Below are positions 34,226 through 40,654 of a stretch of 40,654 nucleotides of DNA, piece after piece (the first letter of the stretch is position 1; every line of letters starts with the position of its first letter). The stretch lies in assembly GCA_028709605.1 (NCBI GenBank), contig JAQVWR010000013.1, forward strand, positions 1 to 40,654, read 5' to 3'. This stretch comes from Proteiniphilum sp. Its GTDB lineage: Bacteria; Bacteroidota; Bacteroidia; Bacteroidales; Dysgonomonadaceae. Below the pieces are notes generated by a model. That model saw nothing but the letters and a program-made list of their open reading frames with translations. It ran no database searches and was not told the origin of the DNA. Position numbers and translations under genes: made by a program.

Positions 34226-35143
34226 TTAAAACGACCACTCCTTTGAGGTTCTGGCTTTCTGTGTGTTGCTTGCAGCCGGTATGTTAGCCTTGGTCTGAAT
34301 CGGAGTGCTGGTTGTATTCTGAACTCCTGCGCCTTTGTAGTACTGAAGCACCTGTGGCATGATCTCCTGGATGCGGGCGATCCGTTTGCTGTCGGTTGGG
34401 TGGGTGCTGAGAATTTCCGGTACCTGGGCACTACCGCTTTGGGCCATCCTGTTCCAGAAAGGAACAGCCACCTGCGGATCGTAACCGGCCATGGCCATCA
34501 AGATCAGGCCGATCTCATCGGCTTCATACTCCTGCCTGCGGGCGTAGGGCATCATCACGCCGTATTGTGCGCCCAGGCCAAAGACGGTGCTTCCCAGCTG
34601 CTGCATTGCCTGCGAATTGCCAAGAAGGCCTCCCGCAATTGCCCCGCCATACTGCAGGGCGATCTGCTGGCTCATCCGTTCATTGGCGTGGCGGGCAATC
34701 GCGTGCGCAATCTCATGACCAATCACCACCGCCAGCGCTTCTTCAGTTGCTGTCACCGGTAAGAGCCCTGAATAGACGACGACTTTTCCGCCGGGCATGG
34801 CGAAGGCATTTACACTGTTTTCTTTCACCAGCCTGAACTCCCAGGCATAGTTCTCCAGTTCGGACGGGTGGCCGTTGTTGGTATAGAATGTCTCGACTGC
34901 TTTGGCAATACGGGCCCCTATGCGACTGACCATCTGGGAATTGGCTGTGCCGCTCTCCACCGGGGCTGTACGCATGAAATCCTGATATTGCTGCAGACTC
35001 AGTGCGATCACTTCTCCGTTTGAAACCAGTTGCAACTGTCTTCTGCCCGTGAAGGGAACACTGCCGCAGGAGGAAAACAACAACCCTGTCAGGAGCAGGG
35101 TGAACGTGAATTTGATTGAGCGAAGGGATTGTTTTTGTTTCAT
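34226..35143 (-). CDS. M48 family zinc metallopeptidase lipoprotein
   Basis: A 305-residue lipoprotein: the signal peptide ends in the lipobox LFSSC (C26). The M48 catalytic motif is H143-E-x-x-H147 in VIGHEIAHAIARH, and the downstream EYEADEIG (205-212) supplies the third zinc ligand. The region 105-125 (NSVNAFAMPGGKVVVYSGLL) is the conserved stretch before the active site. It resembles BepA/LoiP-type periplasmic proteases that process outer membrane proteins, which fits the nearby bamD operon, but the substrate is inferred. Residues 165-200 are Gly/Gln-rich (GGAIAGGLLGNSQAMQQLG). It is divergent from the topoisomerase gene and convergent with the bamD operon. Confidence 0.92.
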   Translation of the reverse strand: MKQKQSLRSIKFTFTLLLTGLLFSSCGSVPFTGRRQLQLVSNGEVIALSLQQYQDFMRTAPVESGTANSQMVSRIGARIAKAVETFYTNNGHPSELENYAWEFRLVKENSVNAFAMPGGKVVVYSGLLPVTATEEALAVVIGHEIAHAIARHANERMSQQIALQYGGAIAGGLLGNSQAMQQLGSTVFGLGAQYGVMMPYARRQEYEADEIGLILMAMAGYDPQVAVPFWNRMAQSGSAQVPEILSTHPTDSKRIARIQEIMPQVLQYYKGAGVQNTTSTPIQTKANIPAASNTQKARTSKEWSF

Positions 35144-35204
35144 ATTTTTTTGTTAGGCTATTGGATACCGATATTTGTTTTGATTGATCGGATGACCGGC
35201 AGGG

Positions 35205-35235
35205 CAAAATTATCAAAAAAAAAGAATGCCGCAAC
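35205..35235 (-). promoter_or_regulatory. Promoter of the M48 peptidase gene
   Basis: On the minus strand TAATTTTG (35212 to 35205) matches the -7 consensus; GTTG (35235 to 35232) lies 19 bases upstream as a three-of-four -33 box. The ATG is 62 bases beyond the -7 box. Confidence 0.6.
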
Positions 35236-35302
35236 AGGTTGGCCACATCTATTAAACAGTTTTCCACAAAAGTAGTTTATCCGATCCGCTTTTTTTTATC
35301 CT

Positions 35303-35333
35303 TTTGAATTTATCCTCAATTTTCTTATCTTTG
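35303..35333 (+). promoter_or_regulatory. Promoter of the topoisomerase A subunit gene
   Basis: TTTG (35303-35306), a 19-base spacer and TATCTTTG (35326-35333) match the Bacteroidota consensus in both boxes. The leader to the ATG at 35425 is about 85 bases. Confidence 0.8.
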
Positions 35334-35424
35334 GACAATTTTTATTGAACATTTCACCATAGGATAAGCGATAAGCCTTCTGCGTCATGGTACGCGGGCT
35401 GCTATTGCATATATACACAGATCT

Positions 35425-38118
35425 ATGTCTCCTAAACAAACGAACGACGACGACATCAAAGACAAAGAAGAATCAATGGAGGAGGTTGTGTCCGATCTCA
35501 CGGCCAGAAGCGTGCCGGGATCCAAGATCCCGGTCAGGCTGGGTGACGACACGACACTCAATCTATCAAAGATGTACCAGAACTGGTTTCTGGACTATGC
35601 CTCCTATGTAATTCTGGAGCGTGCCGTTCCCCACATCTCCGACGGGCTGAAGCCGGTGCAGCGCCGCATCCTTCATGCCATGAAACGGATGGATGATGGC
35701 CGCTTCAACAAGGTGGCCAATATTATCGGGACCACCATGCAGTATCATCCGCATGGCGACGCCTCCATCGGCGATGCGCTGGTGCAGCTGGGACAGAAGG
35801 ATCTGCTGGTCGACACGCAGGGTAACTGGGGCAACATCCTCACCGGAGATGGTGCGGCTGCCCCCCGTTATATCGAGGCGAGACTGACGAAGTTCGCCTT
35901 AGAGGTGCTATTCAACCCCAAGACCACCGAGTGGAAGCCTTCCTACGACGGCAGAAACAAAGAGCCGGTGACCCTCCCCGCCAAATTCCCGCTGCTGCTG
36001 GCACAGGGTGCCGAAGGGATCGCTGTGGGGTTGTCCTCAAAAATATTGCCACACAACTTCAATGAGCTCTGCGATGCATCGATCGCTTATCTCGAAGAGA
36101 AAGAGTTTGCCCTCTATCCCGATTTTCAGACCGGCGGCTACATTGATGTGGAGAAGTATAACGATGGGGAGCGAGGGGGCTCGGTGAAGGTGCGTGCCAC
36201 CATCACCAAGCTCGACAACAAGACACTCGTCGTCAGGGATATTCCCTACGGCAGAACCACCGCCAGCGTGGTGGAGTCGATTCTGAAAGCCAATGAGAAG
36301 GGAAAGATCAAGATCAAAAAGGTGGATGACATCACTGCCCGGAATGTGGAGATACAGGTGCAGCTGGCGCCGGGTGTCTCCTCCGACAAGACCATCGATG
36401 CGCTCTATGCTTTCACCGACTGTGAGATCAGCATCTCTCCCAATTGTTGCGTGATCGATGAGGACAAGCCTCACTTTCTGACGGTGAGTGAGGTGCTCCG
36501 CGTCTCGGTGGATACGACCCGAAACTACCTCCGCTTGGAGCTGGAGATCGAGAAGGGGGAGAAACAGGAGGCACTCTTGTTTGCCTCCCTGGAAAAAATC
36601 TTTATCGAAGAGCGGATCTATAAAGACAAGGAGTTTGAGAATGCCGCGAACATGGATTGTGCCGTGGCGCATATCGACAAACGGCTGGAACCTTTCAAGA
36701 GCTCTTTCATCCGGGAGATCAACCACGAGGATATCCTCCGTCTGATGGAGATCAAGATGGCTCGCATCCTCAAGTTCAACTCCGACAAGTCGAATGAGAC
36801 GATTGCCCGCCTGGCGGAGGAGATCGGGGAGATCGACCACAACCTGGAAAACCTGACTGATTATACCATTGCCTGGTATCTGATGCTGAAGGAGCGATAC
36901 GGGAAAAACTATCCGCGCCGCACCGAGATACGCAGCTTCGAAAACATCGAAGCAGTGAAGGTGGCGGAAGCCAACGAGAAGCTCTATGTGAACCGGGAAG
37001 AGGGATTCATCGGTACTGGCATGAAGAAGGATGAGTTTGTCTGCAACTGCTCCGACATCGATGACATCATCGTATTCTTCAAGGATGGGAAATACAAGGT
37101 GGTGAAGGTAAGTGAGAAGATGTTCGTGGGAAAGAACATCCTCTACGCCAACGTCTTCAAGAAAAACGACAAGCGGACCATCTACAACGTGGTTTACCGT
37201 GACGGCAAGTTATCCCCTCACTATATCAAACGGTTCTCCGTGACGGGTGTTACCCGCGACAAGGAGTATGACCTGACAAAAGGAAAACCGGGATCACGCA
37301 TCGCCTACTTCAGTTCCAACCCCAACGGGGAGGCAGAGACGATCAAGGTGATCCTGAAGCCCAAGCCGCGCCTGCGTATCCTGCAGTTTGAGAAGGACTT
37401 CAGCGAGATCGATATCAGGGGGCGCAGCGCCATGGGAAATATCCTAACCAAGGCGGAGGTCCACCGCATACAGCTCAAACAGAAAGGACTCTCTACGCTG
37501 GGAGGCCGTAAGGTATGGTTCGATCCCGATGTGTTCCGCCTCAACTATGAGGGCGGTGGCAGGTACCTGGGTGAGTTTCAGGGTGACGACAAGATCCTGG
37601 TCGTTACGGAGAACGGTGAATACCATATCTGCAATTTCGATCTGACCAACCATTTCCCCACTACCATCCGTCATATCGAGAAGTATGAGAGTCACAAGGT
37701 GTGGTCGGCTGCCCTGTTCGATGCCGACCAGGGGTATGCCTACCTGAAACGGTTCACCTTCGATGCTTCGGAAAAACCACTCAGTTTCCTGGGCGATAAC
37801 CCTGCTTCACGATTAATTTTGCTGACGGATGTGGTATTTCCGAGAGTAAAGGTTATCTTTGGCGGAAACGACGATTATCGTGAGCCGCTGGAAATCGAGG
37901 TGGAAGAATTTATCGGCGTGAAGAGTTATAAAGCCAAAGGCAAGCGGATCTCTAACTATGAGGTGAAGGAGGTGGAGGAACTTGAGCCGACCCGCTTCCC
38001 GGAGCCGGCACCCCAGGAGACGATGAAGGTGGAGATTGAGGAAGAGAATGGCGACAGCCAGCTTTCCGACGCAGACCTGCGAGATGAGATCACAGGGCAG
38101 ATGAAGCTGTTCGATTGA
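35425..38118 (+). CDS. parC: DNA topoisomerase IV subunit A (type IIA topoisomerase)
   Basis: The 897-residue A subunit cuts and rejoins duplex DNA; with ParE it decatenates chromosomes. The winged-helix domain has SYVILERAVPHISDGLKPVQ, HPHGDASIGDALVQLGQKD, and GDGAAAPRYIEARL with catalytic Y149. After the tower and coiled-coil (about 350-480) comes a C-terminal pinwheel-like domain, here without a GyrA box, so ParC is favoured over GyrA. The length and overall pattern fit the Bacteroidota ParC. In the quinolone region the residue matching E. coli GyrA S83 is A113, with D117 at the D87 position. The first 25 residues are acidic and poorly conserved; M18 is an alternative start. No parE is in the window. 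Confidence 0.92.
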   Translation: MSPKQTNDDDIKDKEESMEEVVSDLTARSVPGSKIPVRLGDDTTLNLSKMYQNWFLDYASYVILERAVPHISDGLKPVQRRILHAMKRMDDGRFNKVANIIGTTMQYHPHGDASIGDALVQLGQKDLLVDTQGNWGNILTGDGAAAPRYIEARLTKFALEVLFNPKTTEWKPSYDGRNKEPVTLPAKFPLLLAQGAEGIAVGLSSKILPHNFNELCDASIAYLEEKEFALYPDFQTGGYIDVEKYNDGERGGSVKVRATITKLDNKTLVVRDIPYGRTTASVVESILKANEKGKIKIKKVDDITARNVEIQVQLAPGVSSDKTIDALYAFTDCEISISPNCCVIDEDKPHFLTVSEVLRVSVDTTRNYLRLELEIEKGEKQEALLFASLEKIFIEERIYKDKEFENAANMDCAVAHIDKRLEPFKSSFIREINHEDILRLMEIKMARILKFNSDKSNETIARLAEEIGEIDHNLENLTDYTIAWYLMLKERYGKNYPRRTEIRSFENIEAVKVAEANEKLYVNREEGFIGTGMKKDEFVCNCSDIDDIIVFFKDGKYKVVKVSEKMFVGKNILYANVFKKNDKRTIYNVVYRDGKLSPHYIKRFSVTGVTRDKEYDLTKGKPGSRIAYFSSNPNGEAETIKVILKPKPRLRILQFEKDFSEIDIRGRSAMGNILTKAEVHRIQLKQKGLSTLGGRKVWFDPDVFRLNYEGGGRYLGEFQGDDKILVVTENGEYHICNFDLTNHFPTTIRHIEKYESHKVWSAALFDADQGYAYLKRFTFDASEKPLSFLGDNPASRLILLTDVVFPRVKVIFGGNDDYREPLEIEVEEFIGVKSYKAKGKRISNYEVKEVEELEPTRFPEPAPQETMKVEIEEENGDSQLSDADLRDEITGQMKLFD

Positions 38119-38171
38119 CCGGTTTCCCTGGTATTTCCGGCTGTTTTACCGGGAATTAACAATAAATAACA

Positions 38172-39020
38172 ATGAATAGAATAGCGATACTGGTATTGAC
38201 ATGCTTCTCCTTCTCCTTCTGCTGCTGCATCTATTCACAGGAGCGTAATGCCTCACCGGTTAGTACCGTGAACCATTCCACCTTGTTGGGTATCGGCAAG
38301 GCTTTTCTTTCGGACAGCTATCTCTCACCGCTTACTTACGACGGAGTGAGTATCTCGTTGATGCACGACCGGATACAGGTTTCTCCTCATGGGGGGGGAG
38401 ACCTGCTCCTGCAGCAACAGTTCCAGATCCACACAGCCATCACCAGGAATCCCACGGCATCCGCATCGGAATATTACGGTGACATTCGATACCATCTCAC
38501 CGGATTATATCCCCTGTGGAAGGCTGACCGCCTTACATTGCTGGGAGGGGGCGGTGCCGGTGTCTCCCTGGGAGGAATCTACAATGTGCGCAACTCCAAT
38601 AATCCCGGTTCACTGAAGACTGCCGTCAACCTACAGCTCTCGACAATGGCGCTTTATCACTGGAAAAGCGTCACCTTTCGCTGGCAGCTTACCTCCCCCT
38701 TTGCCGGGATGTTCTTCTCTCCGGAATATGGTCATTCCTATTATGAGATTTTTACACTGGGCAACAACAAAGGAACGGTACATTTCGGTTCCTTCCACAA
38801 TCAGCTGGCACTGCAAAACTATTTTACCATTGACGTCCCCATTCGCAATGTCACCCTGCGTGCCGGTTACCTGGGTCATTTCTACCGGACCGATGTGAAT
38901 CAACTGGTTACCCGGATCGTGTCACATCAGTTCATGGTGGGCATGGTCTTTGAATCCATTCATTTTGGCGGGAAAAGAATGCGTAACAACCCCTCTATCC
39001 GGAGCATCTACTATGAATAA
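38172..39020 (+). CDS. Probable outer membrane protein, DUF3316-like
   Basis: A 282-residue exported protein. The N terminus (about 1-22, FSFSFCCCIYSQE) is a signal peptide; its CCC run could be mistaken for a lipobox but lacks a clean LxxC context. The rest is made of alternating strands with aromatic ends and Gly-rich turns (LLGGGGAGVSLGGIYN, YLGHFYRTDVNQLV), like a small outer membrane barrel. The pattern TLLGIGKAFLSDSYLSPLTYDG reminds me of DUF3316 of Bacteroidota; this assignment is moderate. The function is unknown. It sits 53 bases after the topoisomerase gene and 36 before the C-S lyase gene, without clear promoters of its own. Confidence 0.65.
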   Translation: MNRIAILVLTCFSFSFCCCIYSQERNASPVSTVNHSTLLGIGKAFLSDSYLSPLTYDGVSISLMHDRIQVSPHGGGDLLLQQQFQIHTAITRNPTASASEYYGDIRYHLTGLYPLWKADRLTLLGGGGAGVSLGGIYNVRNSNNPGSLKTAVNLQLSTMALYHWKSVTFRWQLTSPFAGMFFSPEYGHSYYEIFTLGNNKGTVHFGSFHNQLALQNYFTIDVPIRNVTLRAGYLGHFYRTDVNQLVTRIVSHQFMVGMVFESIHFGGKRMRNNPSIRSIYYE

Positions 39021-39056
39021 GGAGCGGAGAGGTGCTATGAGATAAAATATGATCGT

Positions 39057-40229
39057 ATGAACCATCATTTTGACGAATATATTGACAGAAGCGGCAGTGA
39101 TTGTGTCAAACTGGAGAGAATGAAAACGGTCTTCGGACGGGAGGATCTGATCCCTTTGTGGGTGGCCGATATGGATTTCAAAACGCCTCCTGCCATCACA
39201 GATGCGCTCAGAGAACGCGTAAACCATGAGCTTTACGGCTACACCATCGCTTCCGATGCCTACTACCGGTCTATCATCGGGTGGCTGGAGCAGCGCCATG
39301 AGTGGCAGGTCGACCAGGATCAGATCTGTTATGTTCCGGGTGTGGTAAAAGGGTTCGCCTTTGCCATCGATGTCTTCACCGATAAAGGGGACAAGGTGAT
39401 CATTCAGCCACCGGTCTATCATCCTTTCCGGATAGTGACCTCCTCACTGGGGAGAGAGGTAGTGGATAACCCGTTGCTCCTGGAAGAGGGAAAATACAGA
39501 ATGGACATGGAAGGGTTGCGAACCATTGTCTCGCAGAATGAATGCAAAATGCTGATCCTCTGCAACCCGCACAATCCAGGTGGCAGGTCCTGGTCGCCCG
39601 ATGAGCTGCGGGAGCTGGCGGAGATCTGCTACGCTCACGGGGTGCTTGTGGTCTCCGATGAGATCCACGCCGACCTGGCATTGCCGGGATACCGGCATAC
39701 GCCTTTTGCCACGGTATCGGAGAAGGCAGTGTCTAACTCGTTGACCCTGATGGCTCCCAGCAAGACCTTTAACATTGCCGGTATTGTCAGCTCCTTTGCC
39801 GTGATTCCCGACAAAGCCATACGGGAGAAATACTTCTCCTATCTGGAGCCGCGCGAGCTGAACCAAGGCTCCCTCTTTGCCTATACTGCTACCACGGCGG
39901 CCTATGAGAAGTGTGGCGGCTGGCTGGATGAGATGCTGGCTTACGTGCAGGGCAATATCGATTGTGTGAACCGGTTCCTGAAAGAACAGATCCCGCAGAT
40001 CAGGGCGATGTTGCCGGAAGCTTCCTTTCTGGTGTGGCTCGATTGCCGCGGACTGGGTCTTTCTCAGCGCGATCTGGTGAGGTTGTTCGTGGATCAGGCC
40101 GGTCTGGCCCTGAACGACGGGGCAATGTTCGGGCCGGGCGGAGAAGGATTCATGCGGCTCAATGTGGGTACCCCGCGCAGTGTCCTGGAAAAAGCGCTCA
40201 ATAAACTAAAAAAAGCCATCAATGGATAA
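39057..40229 (+). CDS. PatB/MalY-type PLP-dependent C-S lyase
   Basis: A 390-residue fold-type I PLP enzyme of the class I/II aminotransferase family, in the MalY/PatB branch that cleaves C-S bonds of cystathionine or cysteine conjugates. The branch signature LIPLWVADMDFKTPP is at about 30-45, then LYGYTIASDAYY, NPHNPGGRSWSPDEL, DEIHADL, and the PLP lysine K236 in APSKTFNIAG. Near the C terminus is the substrate-carboxylate arginine region (FMRLNVGTPR). The length is typical. Likely products are homocysteine or thiols, pyruvate and ammonia; a role in methionine or sulfide metabolism is inferred. The FKBP gene follows after 64 bases. Confidence 0.92.
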   Translation: MNHHFDEYIDRSGSDCVKLERMKTVFGREDLIPLWVADMDFKTPPAITDALRERVNHELYGYTIASDAYYRSIIGWLEQRHEWQVDQDQICYVPGVVKGFAFAIDVFTDKGDKVIIQPPVYHPFRIVTSSLGREVVDNPLLLEEGKYRMDMEGLRTIVSQNECKMLILCNPHNPGGRSWSPDELRELAEICYAHGVLVVSDEIHADLALPGYRHTPFATVSEKAVSNSLTLMAPSKTFNIAGIVSSFAVIPDKAIREKYFSYLEPRELNQGSLFAYTATTAAYEKCGGWLDEMLAYVQGNIDCVNRFLKEQIPQIRAMLPEASFLVWLDCRGLGLSQRDLVRLFVDQAGLALNDGAMFGPGGEGFMRLNVGTPRSVLEKALNKLKKAING

Positions 40230-40293
40230 ACATCGGAAGCGCAGGATTGTTACAACGTCTAAGACAGATATATGTATCACTAAATAAAAAAGA

Positions 40294-40654
40294 ATGATGA
40301 AAATTACGGACAACAAATATGTCACACTTACCTACGATCTGAACGTAGGCGAAGGAGAAGAGCGAGAACTGATGGAACAGGCGACTGCTGAAAGGCCGCT
40401 GGAGTTCATCTTCGGTACCAACTCCATGCTGGAGGCATTTGAGAAACAGATCGAAGGCCTTGCCGAGGGTGATTCCTTCTCGTTCCGGCTGACCCCCGAA
40501 GAAGCTTATGGCGATTATGACGAAGAGAAGGTGTTGGACTTGCCCAAATCGATCTTTGAGATAGATGGTAAAATCGATGAGAATGTGCTGTTTGAAGGCA
40601 ATACCGTTCCCATGATGGATGCATCGGGCAATCACCTGATGGGCTCCGTGGTTG
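40294..40654 (+). CDS. SlyD-like FKBP-type peptidyl-prolyl isomerase (partial, 3' end beyond window)
   Basis: The first 120 codons of a SlyD-type FKBP. The N-terminal half gives YVTLTYDLNVGEGEE, then PLEFIFGTNSMLEAFEKQ and IEGLAEGDSFSFRLTPEEAYG, the hallmark of the FKBP domain with its inserted flap (LDLPKSIF..). The frame stays open to the window end. These proteins speed cis-trans proline isomerisation and act as chaperones; SlyD proteins also bind nickel through a His-rich tail, which would lie outside the window. Two ATG codons occur in a row (40294 and 40297); either may be the start. It shows no obvious promoter in the 64-base gap after the lyase gene. Confidence 0.88.
   Translation, partial: MMKITDNKYVTLTYDLNVGEGEERELMEQATAERPLEFIFGTNSMLEAFEKQIEGLAEGDSFSFRLTPEEAYGDYDEEKVLDLPKSIFEIDGKIDENVLFEGNTVPMMDASGNHLMGSVV

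Noticed and set aside
35144-35424. Small RNA gene in the 281-base gap between the M48 and topoisomerase genes
   Set aside because: Both promoters found there point outward to the two genes and no independent terminator is visible, so a separate transcript is not supported.
38172-38240. Lipoprotein signal in the DUF3316-like protein because of its CCC run
   Set aside because: The cysteines follow FSFSF without a proper L-(A/S/T)-(G/A)-C lipobox, so an ordinary signal peptide is more likely.

Overview
The window looks like chromosomal core DNA of a member of the Bacteroidota, order Bacteroidales. Several things point there: repeated TAnnTTTG -7 promoter elements (the Bacteroidota sigma type), the purH-mreBCD-mrdA-rodA block, a Bacteroidota-type RpoZ next to a BamD-like lipoprotein and a DUF4293 protein, DUF5686, DUF4919 and probable DUF3316 proteins, a bacterial GH3 protein, and a paired methylmalonyl-CoA mutase. 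By eye the GC content is near 50 percent. A Dysgonomonadaceae-like host (Proteiniphilum or Petrimonas type) is a guess only. I see no tRNA, rRNA, CRISPR array, insertion sequence, phage gene or attachment site, and base use is even throughout.

Layout. 1-8.5 kb (+): a ROK sugar kinase with a strong terminator, then purH and the elongasome genes mreB, mreC, mreD, mrdA and rodA, packed with overlaps as one operon. 8.5-11.6 kb (+): a secreted HExxH protein, the monofunctional transglycosylase mtgA, and a regulator with a ScdA_N-like domain, a degenerate hemerythrin-like domain and a LuxR helix-turn-helix. 11.8-15.9 kb (+): mutA and mutB (succinate to propionate route), closed by a terminator. 16.0-18.3 kb (+): an outer membrane beta-barrel receptor-like protein. 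18.4-29.9 kb (-): a long run on the other strand; in transcription order a DUF5686 outer membrane protein, ispE, an S9 peptidase, an inositol-monophosphatase-family enzyme, a ZIP metal transporter, an XRE-cupin regulator with an acyl-CoA synthetase, fabD, and a DUF4919 protein. 30.0-34.1 kb (+): a Crp/Fnr regulator, a GH3 protein, then bamD-rpoZ-DUF4293 ending in a terminator. 34.2-35.1 kb (-): an M48 lipoprotein metallopeptidase. 35.4-40.65 kb (+): the topoisomerase IV A subunit, a probable outer membrane protein, a PatB/MalY-type C-S lyase, and a SlyD-like FKBP cut by the window end.

How it fits together. Most genes serve envelope building (mre/mrdA/rodA, mtgA, BamD, outer membrane barrels, M48 protease), lipid and isoprenoid supply (fabD, ispE, acyl-CoA synthetase) and central metabolism (purH, mutAB, ROK kinase). 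No intergenic stretch exceeds 300 bases; the longest are 35144-35424, 11603-11818, 29867-30063 and 27530-27712, and their promoters and inverted repeats are listed.

I did not find a convincing new multi-gene system. The most unusual signals are a family of 7-bp-periodic repeats based on RCTGAYA/RCTGAAA at three gene junctions, a consensus ispE promoter wrapped in nested inverted repeats, an inverted repeat on the probable transcription start of the Crp/Fnr gene, the hemerythrin-like LuxR regulator, and a four-cysteine segment in MutA.
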